From positions 1 through 18,334 of the forward strand of contig CAZZHQ010000046.1 in NCBI GenBank assembly GCA_964654015.1: DNA of 18,334 nt. Direction: 5' to 3'. The position numbers were made by a program, and so were the translations under genes. Source of the stretch: JAUUZT01 sp964654015 (lineage in GTDB: Bacteria > Chloroflexota > Dehalococcoidia > GIF9 > AB-539-J10). Position 1 is the first letter of the stretch. The number at the start of each line of letters is the position of its first letter. Shown here piece after piece: positions 1 through 7,573 of the stretch. The notes under the pieces are model-generated. The model was not told the origin of the DNA and did no database searches. It saw only the letters and a program-made list of their open reading frames with translations.

Positions 1-415
1 CCGCCTGCCCCTGGGCGCCACCAACCGCCTGGTGCATATGAATTGTCGAATTGGGTAAGGCGTATCTCTTACCCTTGGTCCCCGCACATAGAAGGACGGT
101 ACCCATGCTTGCGGCTAAACCGACACATATCGTAGATACTGAGCAGCGCAGAAGCTGCATAGTATCGTAGATGGCCAGCCCGGCGCTAATGACTCCACCA
201 GGGCAATGGACATATAGACTGATATCCTTATCAGGGTCTTCTCTTTCCAGGTAGAGCAGTTGAGCGATAATCAGGTTGGCTATCTGGTCGTTTATCGGCG
301 TACCAAGAAAAACAATTCGTTCTCTAAGCAACAGGGAATATATATCAAAAGCACGCTCGCCACGTGCGCCCGTTTCGGTTACCGTGGGAATTATTACTTG
401 AGATATTTCGTTCAT
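1..415 (-). CDS. clpP: ATP-dependent Clp protease proteolytic subunit ClpP (partial, C-terminus beyond window)
   Basis: ClpP is the serine peptidase that forms the double-ring degradation chamber and works with Clp ATPases in cytoplasmic protein turnover. The first 138 codons are visible, reading leftward from ATG at 415-413; the rest lies off the left edge. A strong Shine-Dalgarno (GGAGGGAGG, 431-423) sits 7 nt upstream. The catalytic Ser is in GLAASMG (Ser103) and the His in IHMHQ (His128); the Asp of the triad is not in the window. The segment ISAGLAIYDTMQ (76-87) is typical of the family. One oddity is HCPGG (70-74), where most ClpPs have NSPGG. It follows tig, a common pairing of chaperone and protease, but 445 bp of repeat-rich DNA separates them, so it may have its own promoter. 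Identity is certain; the Cys variant could be natural or lineage-specific. Confidence 0.96.
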   Translation of the reverse strand, partial: MNEISQVIIPTVTETGARGERAFDIYSLLLRERIVFLGTPINDQIANLIIAQLLYLEREDPDKDISLYVHCPGGVISAGLAIYDTMQLLRCSVSTICVGLAASMGTVLLCAGTKGKRYALPNSTIHMHQAVGGAQGQA

Positions 416-466
416 TTTATTTCCTCCCTCCATTGAATAATAGTAATTTATTAACCTCACCCCCTG

Positions 467-492
467 CCCCCTCTCCTTAAAAGGAGAGGGGG
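467..492. repeat. Perfect 12-bp inverted repeat
   Basis: CCCCCTCTCCTT at 467-478 pairs perfectly with AAGGAGAGGGGG at 481-492 around an AA spacer. It resembles the C-rich intergenic palindromes scattered in many bacterial genomes. No T-run follows on either strand, so it is not a convincing intrinsic terminator. It lies 51 bp upstream of clpP. Confidence 0.75.
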
Positions 493-501
493 TAAAAGGT
501 T

Positions 502-526
502 TTTGAAAGGGCTGCGCCCTTTCAAA
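502..526. repeat. Hairpin, copy 1 (11-bp stem, TGC loop)
   Basis: TTTGAAAGGGC (502-512) and GCCCTTTCAAA (516-526) form a perfect stem around the loop TGC. The right arm runs into the first 33-bp repeat unit. Confidence 0.8.
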
Positions 527-695
527 CTATCTTGCTCTCACTTCCGAGCTTGGTTCAAATTATCTTGCTATCACTTCTCAGCTTGGTTCAAGGTTTGCTG
601 CCTTTTTCAAGCTTTCCTGCTCTTACTTTTCAGCTTGTTTCAAACTATCTTACCTTTATTATACCCCTCAATAAGGAAAGGGGAGTGAAGTGTTT

Positions 696-720
696 CTTGA
701 AAGGGCTGCGCCCTTTCAAG
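696..720. repeat. Hairpin, copy 2 (11-bp stem, TGC loop)
   Basis: CTTGAAAGGGC (696-706) and GCCCTTTCAAG (710-720) form a perfect stem around TGC. Compared with copy 1 the outer T-A pair is replaced by C-G, so pairing is kept although both arms changed. Confidence 0.8.
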
Positions 721-860
721 CTATCTTGCTCTCACTTCTCAGCTTGGTTCAATGTTTGCTGCGCCCTTTCAAACTATCTTGCTCCCACTTTTCAGCTTGG
801 TTCAAACTATTCTTCCTTTTAAAGATTGCACCCTAAATTCGAGTTTCCCTCTTCTTCCAA

Positions 861-2240
861 TTACTCGCTAATATCGGGTTTTTTATCTATCTTTTTCTTC
901 CGCGGTTTAATCTTCGGTGTTTTCTTTATGCCCGCGTCTGTTTTCTTGCTTCCTTCTTTCTCGACCGCTTCTTCCGTGCTTCCACTGACTATCTGTACCA
1001 GCCGGTCAACGGTCTTCTCGGTAATCAAGGATTGCTCAATCGAGCTACGCATTTGAGGTGCAGCCAAATACTCCTGCATTTTTTGTCTATCTTTTACGTT
1101 CTTGAGTAACTGCTCAGTTCTATTGTCTACTTCTTCGGCAGTAACCTCAATCTTCTCCGCCATGGTCAATTCACTCAGAACCAGTGAGTTGATAATACGT
1201 TTCCTGGCAACAGGTCGCAGTTCTGTGACAAACTCTTCAGCGGTTTTACCAAGTCTCTCCAGATACTCTTCAGGTTTACGTAATCCATAGCGCCGCATTT
1301 CATCGGCCAGGTAGTGCTCAATCTCTCTATCCTCCAGGACCGGAGGAATTCCAAACTCGCTTATCTCTTCAATGGCATCAAGCGCCTTGTGCTGCAGCTC
1401 TAACATCTTTCCATGCTCGGCTCCCTGCGTCAGCCCTTCAAGCAATTTCTGCCGCATGGAACTAAGGTCGCTGTAGTTACTGCTCCTGGCAAATTCGTCA
1501 TCAATTTCGGGCAGTTTTTTCTCCTTTATCTCAGCGACTTTCACTTTAAAGGAGCATTCCTTGCCATTAAATTCCTTGAGGCTATAATCATCAGGGATGC
1601 TAATTTTGAATGACCTCTCTTCATCTTTTTCAATACCTACCAGGGCCTGGGCAAAACCAGGCAATGGAAAAACAGCCTTATCGTCCACCTCATAGGTGAG
1701 GTCGTTGTGATTCAGAAAAGGCTTATCGTCAATTGTAGCGTCGATATCAATAGTAATTAAATTGCCCATCTCTACCGGATGCTCCACAGGCATCAGCACT
1801 GCCTGTCTCTCCTGGAATTCCCGCAACGCCGCAGCGATCTCCTCATCTCCGATTTTTACCGGCTCAGGCTTAATCTTTACGTTTTGATAATCTCCGAGCT
1901 TAACCGTGGGCTGTAAAGGAACAACTGCCTTAAAAACCAGAGGTTCGGTCTGGCTAACCTCTATCTGCGGCTCCGCAATGGGGTTGATCTCCTCTGATTC
2001 AATCGCTTCCCTGTAAAGCTGCGGAATCAATTTCTCCAGGGCTTCCTCCAACAATGCGCCCTTGCCAATGCGCTGTTCAAGTATGGCTCGCGGTGCCTTA
2101 CCCTTGCGGAACCCCGGCACGGAAAGCCGGGCAACCAAACGGTGATAAGCCTCATCCAGGGACTTATCCATTTCGCCCGCTTCAGCCTCTACATTGAGCG
2201 CAAGCTGAGCATTCTCCATAGTTTCAGTGGTAATTTTCAT
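861..2240 (-). CDS. tig: Trigger factor (ribosome-associated chaperone / peptidyl-prolyl isomerase)
   Basis: Trigger factor binds the ribosomal exit tunnel and shields nascent chains in the cytoplasm. The 459-residue length is normal to slightly long. The N-terminal ribosome-docking domain has GFRKGKAP (43-50), matching the family signature. A PPIase (FKBP-like) domain spans roughly 150-240 and includes FPLPGFAQALVGI. A helical C-terminal cradle runs to about 425. The last 32 residues are very lysine-rich (12 Lys), an extra charged tail beyond the core fold. The start is an ATG with AGAGGTG (2253-2247) 6 nt upstream. A strong promoter overlaps the end of aspS, and a 14-bp palindrome lies at the predicted start site. 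It lies between aspS and clpP on the same strand. Identity is secure; the PPIase activity is assumed from the fold. Confidence 0.97.
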   Translation of the reverse strand: MKITTETMENAQLALNVEAEAGEMDKSLDEAYHRLVARLSVPGFRKGKAPRAILEQRIGKGALLEEALEKLIPQLYREAIESEEINPIAEPQIEVSQTEPLVFKAVVPLQPTVKLGDYQNVKIKPEPVKIGDEEIAAALREFQERQAVLMPVEHPVEMGNLITIDIDATIDDKPFLNHNDLTYEVDDKAVFPLPGFAQALVGIEKDEERSFKISIPDDYSLKEFNGKECSFKVKVAEIKEKKLPEIDDEFARSSNYSDLSSMRQKLLEGLTQGAEHGKMLELQHKALDAIEEISEFGIPPVLEDREIEHYLADEMRRYGLRKPEEYLERLGKTAEEFVTELRPVARKRIINSLVLSELTMAEKIEVTAEEVDNRTEQLLKNVKDRQKMQEYLAAPQMRSSIEQSLITEKTVDRLVQIVSGSTEEAVEKEGSKKTDAGIKKTPKIKPRKKKIDKKPDISE

Positions 2241-2300
2241 AATTTACACCTCTTGCAGGTAATAACCCTGATGTTGCTTTCTCTGTGCAAACAGCAAGAA

Positions 2301-2314
2301 ATCACTTAAGTGAT
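2301..2314. promoter_or_regulatory. Perfect 14-bp palindrome in the tig leader (candidate operator)
   Basis: ATCACTTAAGTGAT is its own reverse complement. It lies just downstream of the predicted tig -10 element (2326-2321), so it would cover about +1 to +14 of the transcript. That position suits repressor binding, or a short 5' hairpin in the mRNA. No regulator is identified. Confidence 0.45.
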
Positions 2315-2320
2315 ACTACC

Positions 2321-2348
2321 ATTATATGTCAATAACTTCTTGTTTCAA
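2321..2348 (-). promoter_or_regulatory. Sigma70-type promoter for tig
   Basis: On the minus strand, TTGAAA (2348-2343) is followed by a 16-bp spacer and a perfect TATAAT (2326-2321). The -10 overlaps the aspS stop codon (2324-2322), so the promoter is embedded in the end of aspS. The expected start is near 2314, giving a leader of about 70 nt before tig. Both boxes are close to consensus. Confidence 0.7.
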
Positions 2349-4112
2349 TTTTAGATTTAAATCGTCAAGCTGTTGTTTCTCAACTTTCGATGGGGTATCG
2401 AACATAAGGTCAACGGCATTCTGGTTCTTGGGGAAGGCAATGACTTCCCTGATGCTTTTCTCCCCGGCAAACAACATAACCACGCGGTCGATACCGATAG
2501 CAATGCCGCCATGCGGAGGCGCCCCAAATTTCAGCGCATTGAGAAAGTGTCCGAAGCGGCTCATCATTTTCTCCTGGCTATAGCCCAGCAGTTTAAGAAC
2601 CTTCTCCTGAATCAGGTGTTTATGTATCCTTATACTCCCGCTACCCAGTTCACTACCATTACAAACAAGGTCATAGTGACGACCCTGCACCTTGCCTGGT
2701 TCGCTATCAAGAAGCCCTGCATCCCGCTCACATGGAGCAGTAAACAGGTGGTGCGTGCTTTCCCATCGATTGTTTTCCTCACTCCATTCCAGCAGGGGGA
2801 AATCGACAACGAAGCAAAAAGCCAGCATGCTATCGTCGGTAAGTTTCAACCTGGAAGCCATCTCACAGCGCATTTCAGCCAGGGTCCTGCTAAGCACCGC
2901 AGATTTGTCAGCAACAAGAAGCAACAGGTCGCCGGGAACAGCATCAAAGCGAGCAATCATCTCTTCCAACTGCTCCAGGGACAAATACTTCGCAATTGCC
3001 GATTTAACATTCGCCAGTGATATAGATTCACCTGTCAGCGCAACAGTTACAAGGCCCGCGGCTCCGCTATTTTTCGCCATTTCAATCAGTTCATTCAACT
3101 GATGACGGCTGTAGTCAGCGCAACCAGGAACACAAATGCCTTTTACGCTTCCTCCATTATCTATGGCAGAGTGAAATATAGTGAAATCTGTCCTGGCAGC
3201 GATATCAGTCACATCTTTAAGCTCCATGCCGAAGCGCAAATCAGGCTTATCCGTGCCATAACGTTCCATGGTTTCCTTATAGGACAGGCGCGGGAAAGGC
3301 TTGATAAATTTTTTTTGCGGACTGACAGTTTCCACAAGTGAAGAAAACAGCCCTTCAATGAGCTGTAAAATATCCTCTTCGTCCACGAAACTCTGTTCAA
3401 GGTCAAGCTGAGTAAACTCCGGCTGACGGTCAGCCCGCAGGTCTTCATCACGAAAGCACCTGGCTATCTGGAAATACCTTTCGAGACCGGCAACCATGAG
3501 AAGTTGTTTAAGCTGTTGAGGGGACTGAGGAAGTGCATAGAACTTACCAGGATTAATTCGACTGGGCACGAGATAGTCCCTGGCCCCCTCGGGAGTGCTC
3601 TTAATTAAAATAGGTGTTTCGACTTCGATAAATTCTCTCTCACTCAGAAAATCACGAATGAACTTCACAATATGATGGCGTAGAACGAGATTATTCCTCA
3701 ACCTGGGCCTGCGCAGATATAAAAAACGGTTCTTAAGGCAGACGCTTTCCTCTACTTCCACGTCTTCATTTATATAGAAGGGCGGTGTTTCCGATTGATT
3801 AAGGATAGATGCCTTTTCCGCCGTTACTTCAATTTCGCCGGTGTCAAACTTGGGGTTCGTTGTGCCTTCAGGGCGCAGGATTATTTTGCCTTCTACATGC
3901 AATACGTATTCATTACGAAGTTCCCCTGCAACACGATAGGCCTCGGGCGCCGTCTGCGGGTCAAATACAACCTGTACCACTCCCTTGCTATCCCGCAGGT
4001 CAATAAATACCATGCCACCATGATCACGGCGACGATGCACCCAGCCAGCAAGGCTCACCCCCTGGCCGATATTTTCCTTCCTCAATTCACCGCAACTATG
4101 GCTCTTAAGCAA
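2322..4112 (-). CDS. aspS: Aspartyl-tRNA synthetase (probably non-discriminating, Asp/Asn)
   Basis: This class II synthetase charges tRNA-Asp in the cytoplasm. The 596-residue length and the inserted GAD domain (about 290-400) are those of bacterial-type AspRS. The N-terminal OB-fold anticodon domain has WVHRRRDHGG (24-33). Motif 2 is RCFRDEDLR (218-226), motif 3 is GIAIGIDR (536-543), and QSPQ (196-199) is present. His31 and Gly83 match the pair associated with relaxed AspRS enzymes that also charge tRNA-Asn, in contrast to Leu and Lys in discriminating E. coli AspRS; the role here is inferred. The start is TTG at 4112, supported by GGGAGGG (4126-4120) 7 nt upstream. A consensus promoter lies at 4189-4161. 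It is transcribed leftward with ruvX upstream and tig downstream. Confidence 0.96.
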   Translation of the reverse strand: MLKSHSCGELRKENIGQGVSLAGWVHRRRDHGGMVFIDLRDSKGVVQVVFDPQTAPEAYRVAGELRNEYVLHVEGKIILRPEGTTNPKFDTGEIEVTAEKASILNQSETPPFYINEDVEVEESVCLKNRFLYLRRPRLRNNLVLRHHIVKFIRDFLSEREFIEVETPILIKSTPEGARDYLVPSRINPGKFYALPQSPQQLKQLLMVAGLERYFQIARCFRDEDLRADRQPEFTQLDLEQSFVDEEDILQLIEGLFSSLVETVSPQKKFIKPFPRLSYKETMERYGTDKPDLRFGMELKDVTDIAARTDFTIFHSAIDNGGSVKGICVPGCADYSRHQLNELIEMAKNSGAAGLVTVALTGESISLANVKSAIAKYLSLEQLEEMIARFDAVPGDLLLLVADKSAVLSRTLAEMRCEMASRLKLTDDSMLAFCFVVDFPLLEWSEENNRWESTHHLFTAPCERDAGLLDSEPGKVQGRHYDLVCNGSELGSGSIRIHKHLIQEKVLKLLGYSQEKMMSRFGHFLNALKFGAPPHGGIAIGIDRVVMLFAGEKSIREVIAFPKNQNAVDLMFDTPSKVEKQQLDDLNLKLKQEVIDI

Positions 4113-4160
4113 AAATAATCCCTCCCGCGTGAAATACAGTCTTTTTCCAAGACCCCTGGA

Positions 4161-4189
4161 ATTATAGCTGATGGCAGGCTTCCTTTCAA
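4161..4189 (-). promoter_or_regulatory. Sigma70-type promoter for aspS
   Basis: On the minus strand, TTGAAA (4189-4184), a 17-bp spacer and a perfect TATAAT (4166-4161) form a near-ideal housekeeping promoter. The predicted leader to the TTG start is about 40 nt. I see no T-box-like element between them. Confidence 0.72.
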
Positions 4190-4262
4190 TTCTGAAGGGA
4201 TAAAGGAGACCGGCAACGAAATAATGAAGATGTAACTGACCCTATATAATAATGTAGGGGGC

Positions 4263-4709
4263 TCAATCTTTCACGCTGTTATATTTTAGACTATCCAGGA
4301 ATCCCTGGAGAATCAGGGCAGCCGCCATGGCATCCCGGTGCTTCTTTCTTGTATTCCGTCTTGTTCCTGCTTCAACCATTAGTTTATCAGCTTCCACAGT
4401 AGAAAACCGTTCGTCCCACATCTTTATTTCAATATGATTGAGGCCACTCTGTTCCACACACAGTGACAGTTTTTCACTAAAAGCAATTACTTTTTCTGCC
4501 TGCTTGCCAAGAGTATTATTTAATGAAATCGGCAGTCCGATTACGACACGTTCTACCTCATATTGCTCAGCGAGTTTGATAACAGCAGCAACAACAGCAT
4601 TATCGCTATGTTTTTCGATGACCGTCAGTGGAATCGCCATAACTTCAGCGGAGTCACTTATAGCCACTCCCGTCCTTCTGTCACCTTTATCCAAACCCAA
4701 ACTACGCAT
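4263..4709 (-). CDS. ruvX: RuvX/YqgF-family Holliday junction resolvase homologue (pre-16S rRNA nuclease)
   Basis: This RNase H-fold protein of the YqgF/RuvX family is linked in other bacteria to maturation of the 16S rRNA 5' end and proposed to resolve Holliday junctions. At 148 residues it has the usual length. The conserved acidic residues are present: Asp7 in LGLDKGDRRTGVA, Glu100 in WDERFST and Asp126 in KKHRDAMAA. The segment VIGLPISLN (56-64) is the typical second strand and loop. The start is ATG at 4709-4707; the Shine-Dalgarno is weak (GAGACG-like). It lies 106 bp downstream of alaS and about 150 bp upstream of aspS, a neighbourhood in which the family is often found. The family call is firm; which biochemical role dominates is not visible. 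Confidence 0.93.
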   Translation of the reverse strand: MRSLGLDKGDRRTGVAISDSAEVMAIPLTVIEKHSDNAVVAAVIKLAEQYEVERVVIGLPISLNNTLGKQAEKVIAFSEKLSLCVEQSGLNHIEIKMWDERFSTVEADKLMVEAGTRRNTRKKHRDAMAAALILQGFLDSLKYNSVKD

Positions 4710-4778
4710 TTATTTCTATCGTCTCTTTCATCCGCGATGCCGTCTTATGGGACACTGCTCACCGGAACCTTCTTTCAG

Positions 4779-4809
4779 TTTTCATGCGGAACCCGGCAGT
4801 TCCTGAAAA
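4779..4809 (-). other. Imperfect hairpin between alaS and ruvX
   Basis: GGAAC (4788-4792) pairs with GTTCC (4799-4803), and outer TTTTCA (4779-4784) pairs with TGAAAA (4804-4809). An unpaired TGC on one side separates the two helices. It follows the alaS stop within a few bases. No U-run follows on the minus strand, so termination is doubtful; an attenuating or mRNA-stabilising structure is possible. Confidence 0.35.
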
Positions 4810-4815
4810 GCGAAC

Positions 4816-7440
4816 TCAGCCAATCTGTCTGCTAACAATATCTCCAACCGAGCCTAACGCCTCATCAAGTTTAGCGACATCTTTCCCACCAGCCTGCGCC
4901 ATACCTGCTTGACCACCACCACCGCCACCTGTTACTTTCGCCACCTGTTTTACGATATTACCAGCATGTAAACCCCTGATTACCAAGTCCTGAGAAACCA
5001 TTACGAGGAAGTTTAGTTTTTCCTGATAAATTGTAGCCAGGATAATTACAGCGCTACCCAGACTATCCCTCAAAATATCACCCATCTCTCTGAGGGCAGG
5101 CATGCTTAGCAATTCAACCTTGACCGCCAGTACAGTCACGCCATTCACCTGTGTAGTCTCAGTCAACAGCGATTTTGCCAGATGTCGCGACAGTTGCTTT
5201 TCCAATGACTGTGAGCGTTTACGCTCGTTCTCAATATCCCAGGTAAGACTCTTTACCCTGCCAGGAACAGTATCAATTGAGGTCTCTACATCCTCCGCAA
5301 CAGTATGCAAGGCTAAGAAGCGCTCCTCTACCAGTGATTCCGCTGCTCTACCAGTTACGGCTTCAATACGACAGAGTCCCATGCCAATACTGCTTTCGCC
5401 AGTTACTAAAAATAATCCAATCTGCCCCGTTGTTTGAACGTGTGTGCCACCGCATAACTCCATGCTGACCGCTGGTTCACCCATCTCAATAACACGGACC
5501 GTATCCCCATATTTTTCCTCAAACAAAGCCACAGCCCCTCCTGTAATGGCCTGGGCATAGGGCATAACGGTGGTCTTCACCGGCAAATCCTGTCTTATTT
5601 TCTCATTAACCCATCTTTGAATTCGGGTTATCTCTTCCTTGCTTACAGGAGACATCTGGGAGAAATCAAACCTGAATCTGCCTGGTTCGACTGACGAACC
5701 TTTCTGTAAAACATGCCCACCCAATATCTGCCTCATAGCAGCATGAAGAAGATGAGTAGCGCTATGGTTACGAGCTATATCCAAACGACGCGGTAAATCA
5801 ATCCTCGCCTCCACAACTGCACCAACAGAAATTGTTCCCTCCGTAGTTTTTCCACGGTGAACTACAACATCGCCCTGACCTTTGACTGTATTATTAACAA
5901 TAATTCTTCCCTGACCGTTGCAAATTTCACCGGTATCTCCAACCTGTCCCCCCATCTCCCCATAGAAAGGAGTCCTGTCAAGTATTATGTCTACCTCGTC
6001 ACCTTCAATGACTTCTTCCCTGGACTGCCCATCAACAATTAAATCCACGACAGTAGCCTGTGAAATGCAGTTGTCATATCCCACAAATTCCACAGGCGAC
6101 AGATTTTTACTTCCCCTGTCAACTGTTTCATCGTAGGAAAACCTGTGACTACCCCTGCCTCTCTCCCGTTGCTTTTCCATCTCCACCTTAAAACTTTCGC
6201 TATCAACAGACAATCCCCTCTCCCTGGCAAGCTCCTCAGTCAACTCACTGGGGAAACCATATGTATCATAAAGCCTGAACACCTGCTCTCCGGAAAGCCA
6301 TTTATTGCCGTCTGCCAGCGCCTCTTCAATGAGAGTCTCCACCATACCAATCCCGATTTCTAATGTAGCTATAAATTTCTCCTCTTCGGTCCTGACCACT
6401 TCGGTAATCAAGCTTTGATTAGCTATCAGTTCAGGATAGATATGCCCCATAGTGTTAACAGTAACCCGGGCAATTTCAACAAGGAAAGGTCCCGATAACC
6501 CCAATCGTCTACCGAAAAGAGAGGCGCGGCGTAATATCCGCCGCAGAACATATCCTCTTCCTTCATTAGATGGTAAAACCCCATCGCCAATAAGAAAGGC
6601 AATACTCCTACTATGTTCAGCAACAACCCTGATGGCACGGTCATCGTCAGCGTTGTCTGCATATTTTTTACCGGAAATGTGGCAAACATGCCCAATAATC
6701 GGCAGAAACAGGTCTGTTTCATAAACCGAATATTTGCCCTGCATAACCATAGCGGTCCTTTCTAGTCCCATACCTGTATCTATATTTGGCTTGGCCAGTG
6801 GACTGCGCTGTCCATCGACATCCTGGTTAAATTGAGTAAAAACCAGATTCCAGATTTCGCAAAAACGGCCACAGTCGCAATTGGGCCCACATTCTGGCCT
6901 GCCGCAGCCAATTTCTTTGCCTAAATCATAATGTATTTCACTGCATGGCCCGCAAGGACCCGAGTTACCCGCGGGCCCCCAGAAATTGTGGTCCTCCCCA
7001 AAGCGCAATATCCTTCCAGCAGGAACCCCTGTTTCTTGCCAGTAGCCGTCTGCCTCATCGTCATCCAGATAAATCGTTACCCACAAACGCTCCTCTGGCA
7101 TTTCTAAATATCGTGTAACAAATTCCCATGCCCAGGCAATAGCCTCTTTTTTAAAATAGTCACCGATGCTGAAATTACCCAACATCTCAAAGAAGGTGAG
7201 ATGCTGTGTATCCCCAACAACCTCTATATCAGTGGTACGGAAGCATTTCTGGCATGAGGTTAGTTTCGGATGAGGTGGCCTCTCCAGGCCCAGATAATAA
7301 GCTTTGAATTGCGCCATACCGGCAGGGGTCAATAATAGTGTAGGGTCACCATGAGGGACCAGAGAGGAACTGGGTATGACTTTGTGGTCTCTCTCCTCGA
7401 AGAATTTAAGATAAAGTTTCCGGAGTTCGTCACCGTTCAC
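4816..7440 (-). CDS. alaS: Alanyl-tRNA synthetase
   Basis: Class II AlaRS attaches alanine to tRNA-Ala and edits Ser/Gly mischarging. I chose GTG at 7440-7438 (874 residues), because GAGGTG (7455-7450) lies 9 nt upstream and the protein then begins with the usual GDELRKLYLKFFEERDH block. The longer frame from ATG at 7485 (889 residues) has no Shine-Dalgarno and adds 15 atypical residues. In the short numbering the aminoacylation domain fills about the first 450 residues. It includes a Cys cluster near 179-194, as seen in many bacterial AlaRS. The editing domain shows HSATH (559-563) and CGGTH (663-667), the zinc-binding pair. The C-terminal C-Ala domain carries a run of six glycines near 840. 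It lies between holA and ruvX on the same strand. Identity is certain; only the start is open. Confidence 0.97.
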   Translation of the reverse strand: MNGDELRKLYLKFFEERDHKVIPSSSLVPHGDPTLLLTPAGMAQFKAYYLGLERPPHPKLTSCQKCFRTTDIEVVGDTQHLTFFEMLGNFSIGDYFKKEAIAWAWEFVTRYLEMPEERLWVTIYLDDDEADGYWQETGVPAGRILRFGEDHNFWGPAGNSGPCGPCSEIHYDLGKEIGCGRPECGPNCDCGRFCEIWNLVFTQFNQDVDGQRSPLAKPNIDTGMGLERTAMVMQGKYSVYETDLFLPIIGHVCHISGKKYADNADDDRAIRVVAEHSRSIAFLIGDGVLPSNEGRGYVLRRILRRASLFGRRLGLSGPFLVEIARVTVNTMGHIYPELIANQSLITEVVRTEEEKFIATLEIGIGMVETLIEEALADGNKWLSGEQVFRLYDTYGFPSELTEELARERGLSVDSESFKVEMEKQRERGRGSHRFSYDETVDRGSKNLSPVEFVGYDNCISQATVVDLIVDGQSREEVIEGDEVDIILDRTPFYGEMGGQVGDTGEICNGQGRIIVNNTVKGQGDVVVHRGKTTEGTISVGAVVEARIDLPRRLDIARNHSATHLLHAAMRQILGGHVLQKGSSVEPGRFRFDFSQMSPVSKEEITRIQRWVNEKIRQDLPVKTTVMPYAQAITGGAVALFEEKYGDTVRVIEMGEPAVSMELCGGTHVQTTGQIGLFLVTGESSIGMGLCRIEAVTGRAAESLVEERFLALHTVAEDVETSIDTVPGRVKSLTWDIENERKRSQSLEKQLSRHLAKSLLTETTQVNGVTVLAVKVELLSMPALREMGDILRDSLGSAVIILATIYQEKLNFLVMVSQDLVIRGLHAGNIVKQVAKVTGGGGGGQAGMAQAGGKDVAKLDEALGSVGDIVSRQIG

Positions 7441-7573
7441 TGATATATCACCTCGTCTGGTTTTACTGGACAGAAAAATGGCCATTGTTCGAGAATAAAC
7501 GGCAGCATGGTAGCACAGGAGACAGAAGGAAGCAATCGAGAGCAGCCAGGATAATGCCTATACCACATTATCT

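Larger units (their letters stand above)
416..860. repeat. Repeat-filled tig-clpP intergenic region
   Basis: This 445-bp stretch has no credible gene. It holds five full copies of a 33-bp direct repeat at 521-553, 554-586, 606-638, 715-747 and 768-800, with partial copies beginning at 639 and 801. The unit starts TTCAAACTATCTTG and ends CTCAGCTTGG. Two perfect 11-bp hairpins (502-526 and 696-720) and a 12-bp hairpin (467-492) are interspersed. Two copies of a short linker containing GTTTGCTG (587-605, 748-767) separate some units. Because 33 is a multiple of three, the repeats create open frames with an 11-residue repeat (FKLSCSHFSAW-like), which I take as spurious. The layout suggests local duplication of a block made of hairpin, unit, linker and unit. 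I cannot assign a function; a mobile or nucleoid-associated intergenic repeat is possible. Confidence 0.8.

Noticed and set aside
502..812. Possible CRISPR array
   Set aside because: Units 521-553 and 554-586 are directly contiguous with no spacers, copies are diverged, gaps are irregular, and no cas genes are in the window.
503..822. Two overlapping open frames encoding an 11-residue repeat rich in F, S, C and W
   Set aside because: They arise because the 33-bp intergenic repeat is a multiple of three. There is no ribosome site or conserved domain, and the same DNA contains hairpins.
4241..4260. Terminator after ruvX built on CCCTA/TAGGG
   Set aside because: Only a five-base stem with mismatches and no U-tract on the minus strand.
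4113..4262. T-box riboswitch upstream of aspS or alaS
   Set aside because: I looked for the conserved T-box sequence and a following terminator in both leaders and saw neither; aspS has a consensus promoter with a short leader.
7441..7485. Upstream ATG start for alaS at 7485
   Set aside because: No Shine-Dalgarno and atypical extra residues; GTG at 7440 has GAGGTG at proper spacing and gives the normal AlaRS N-terminus.
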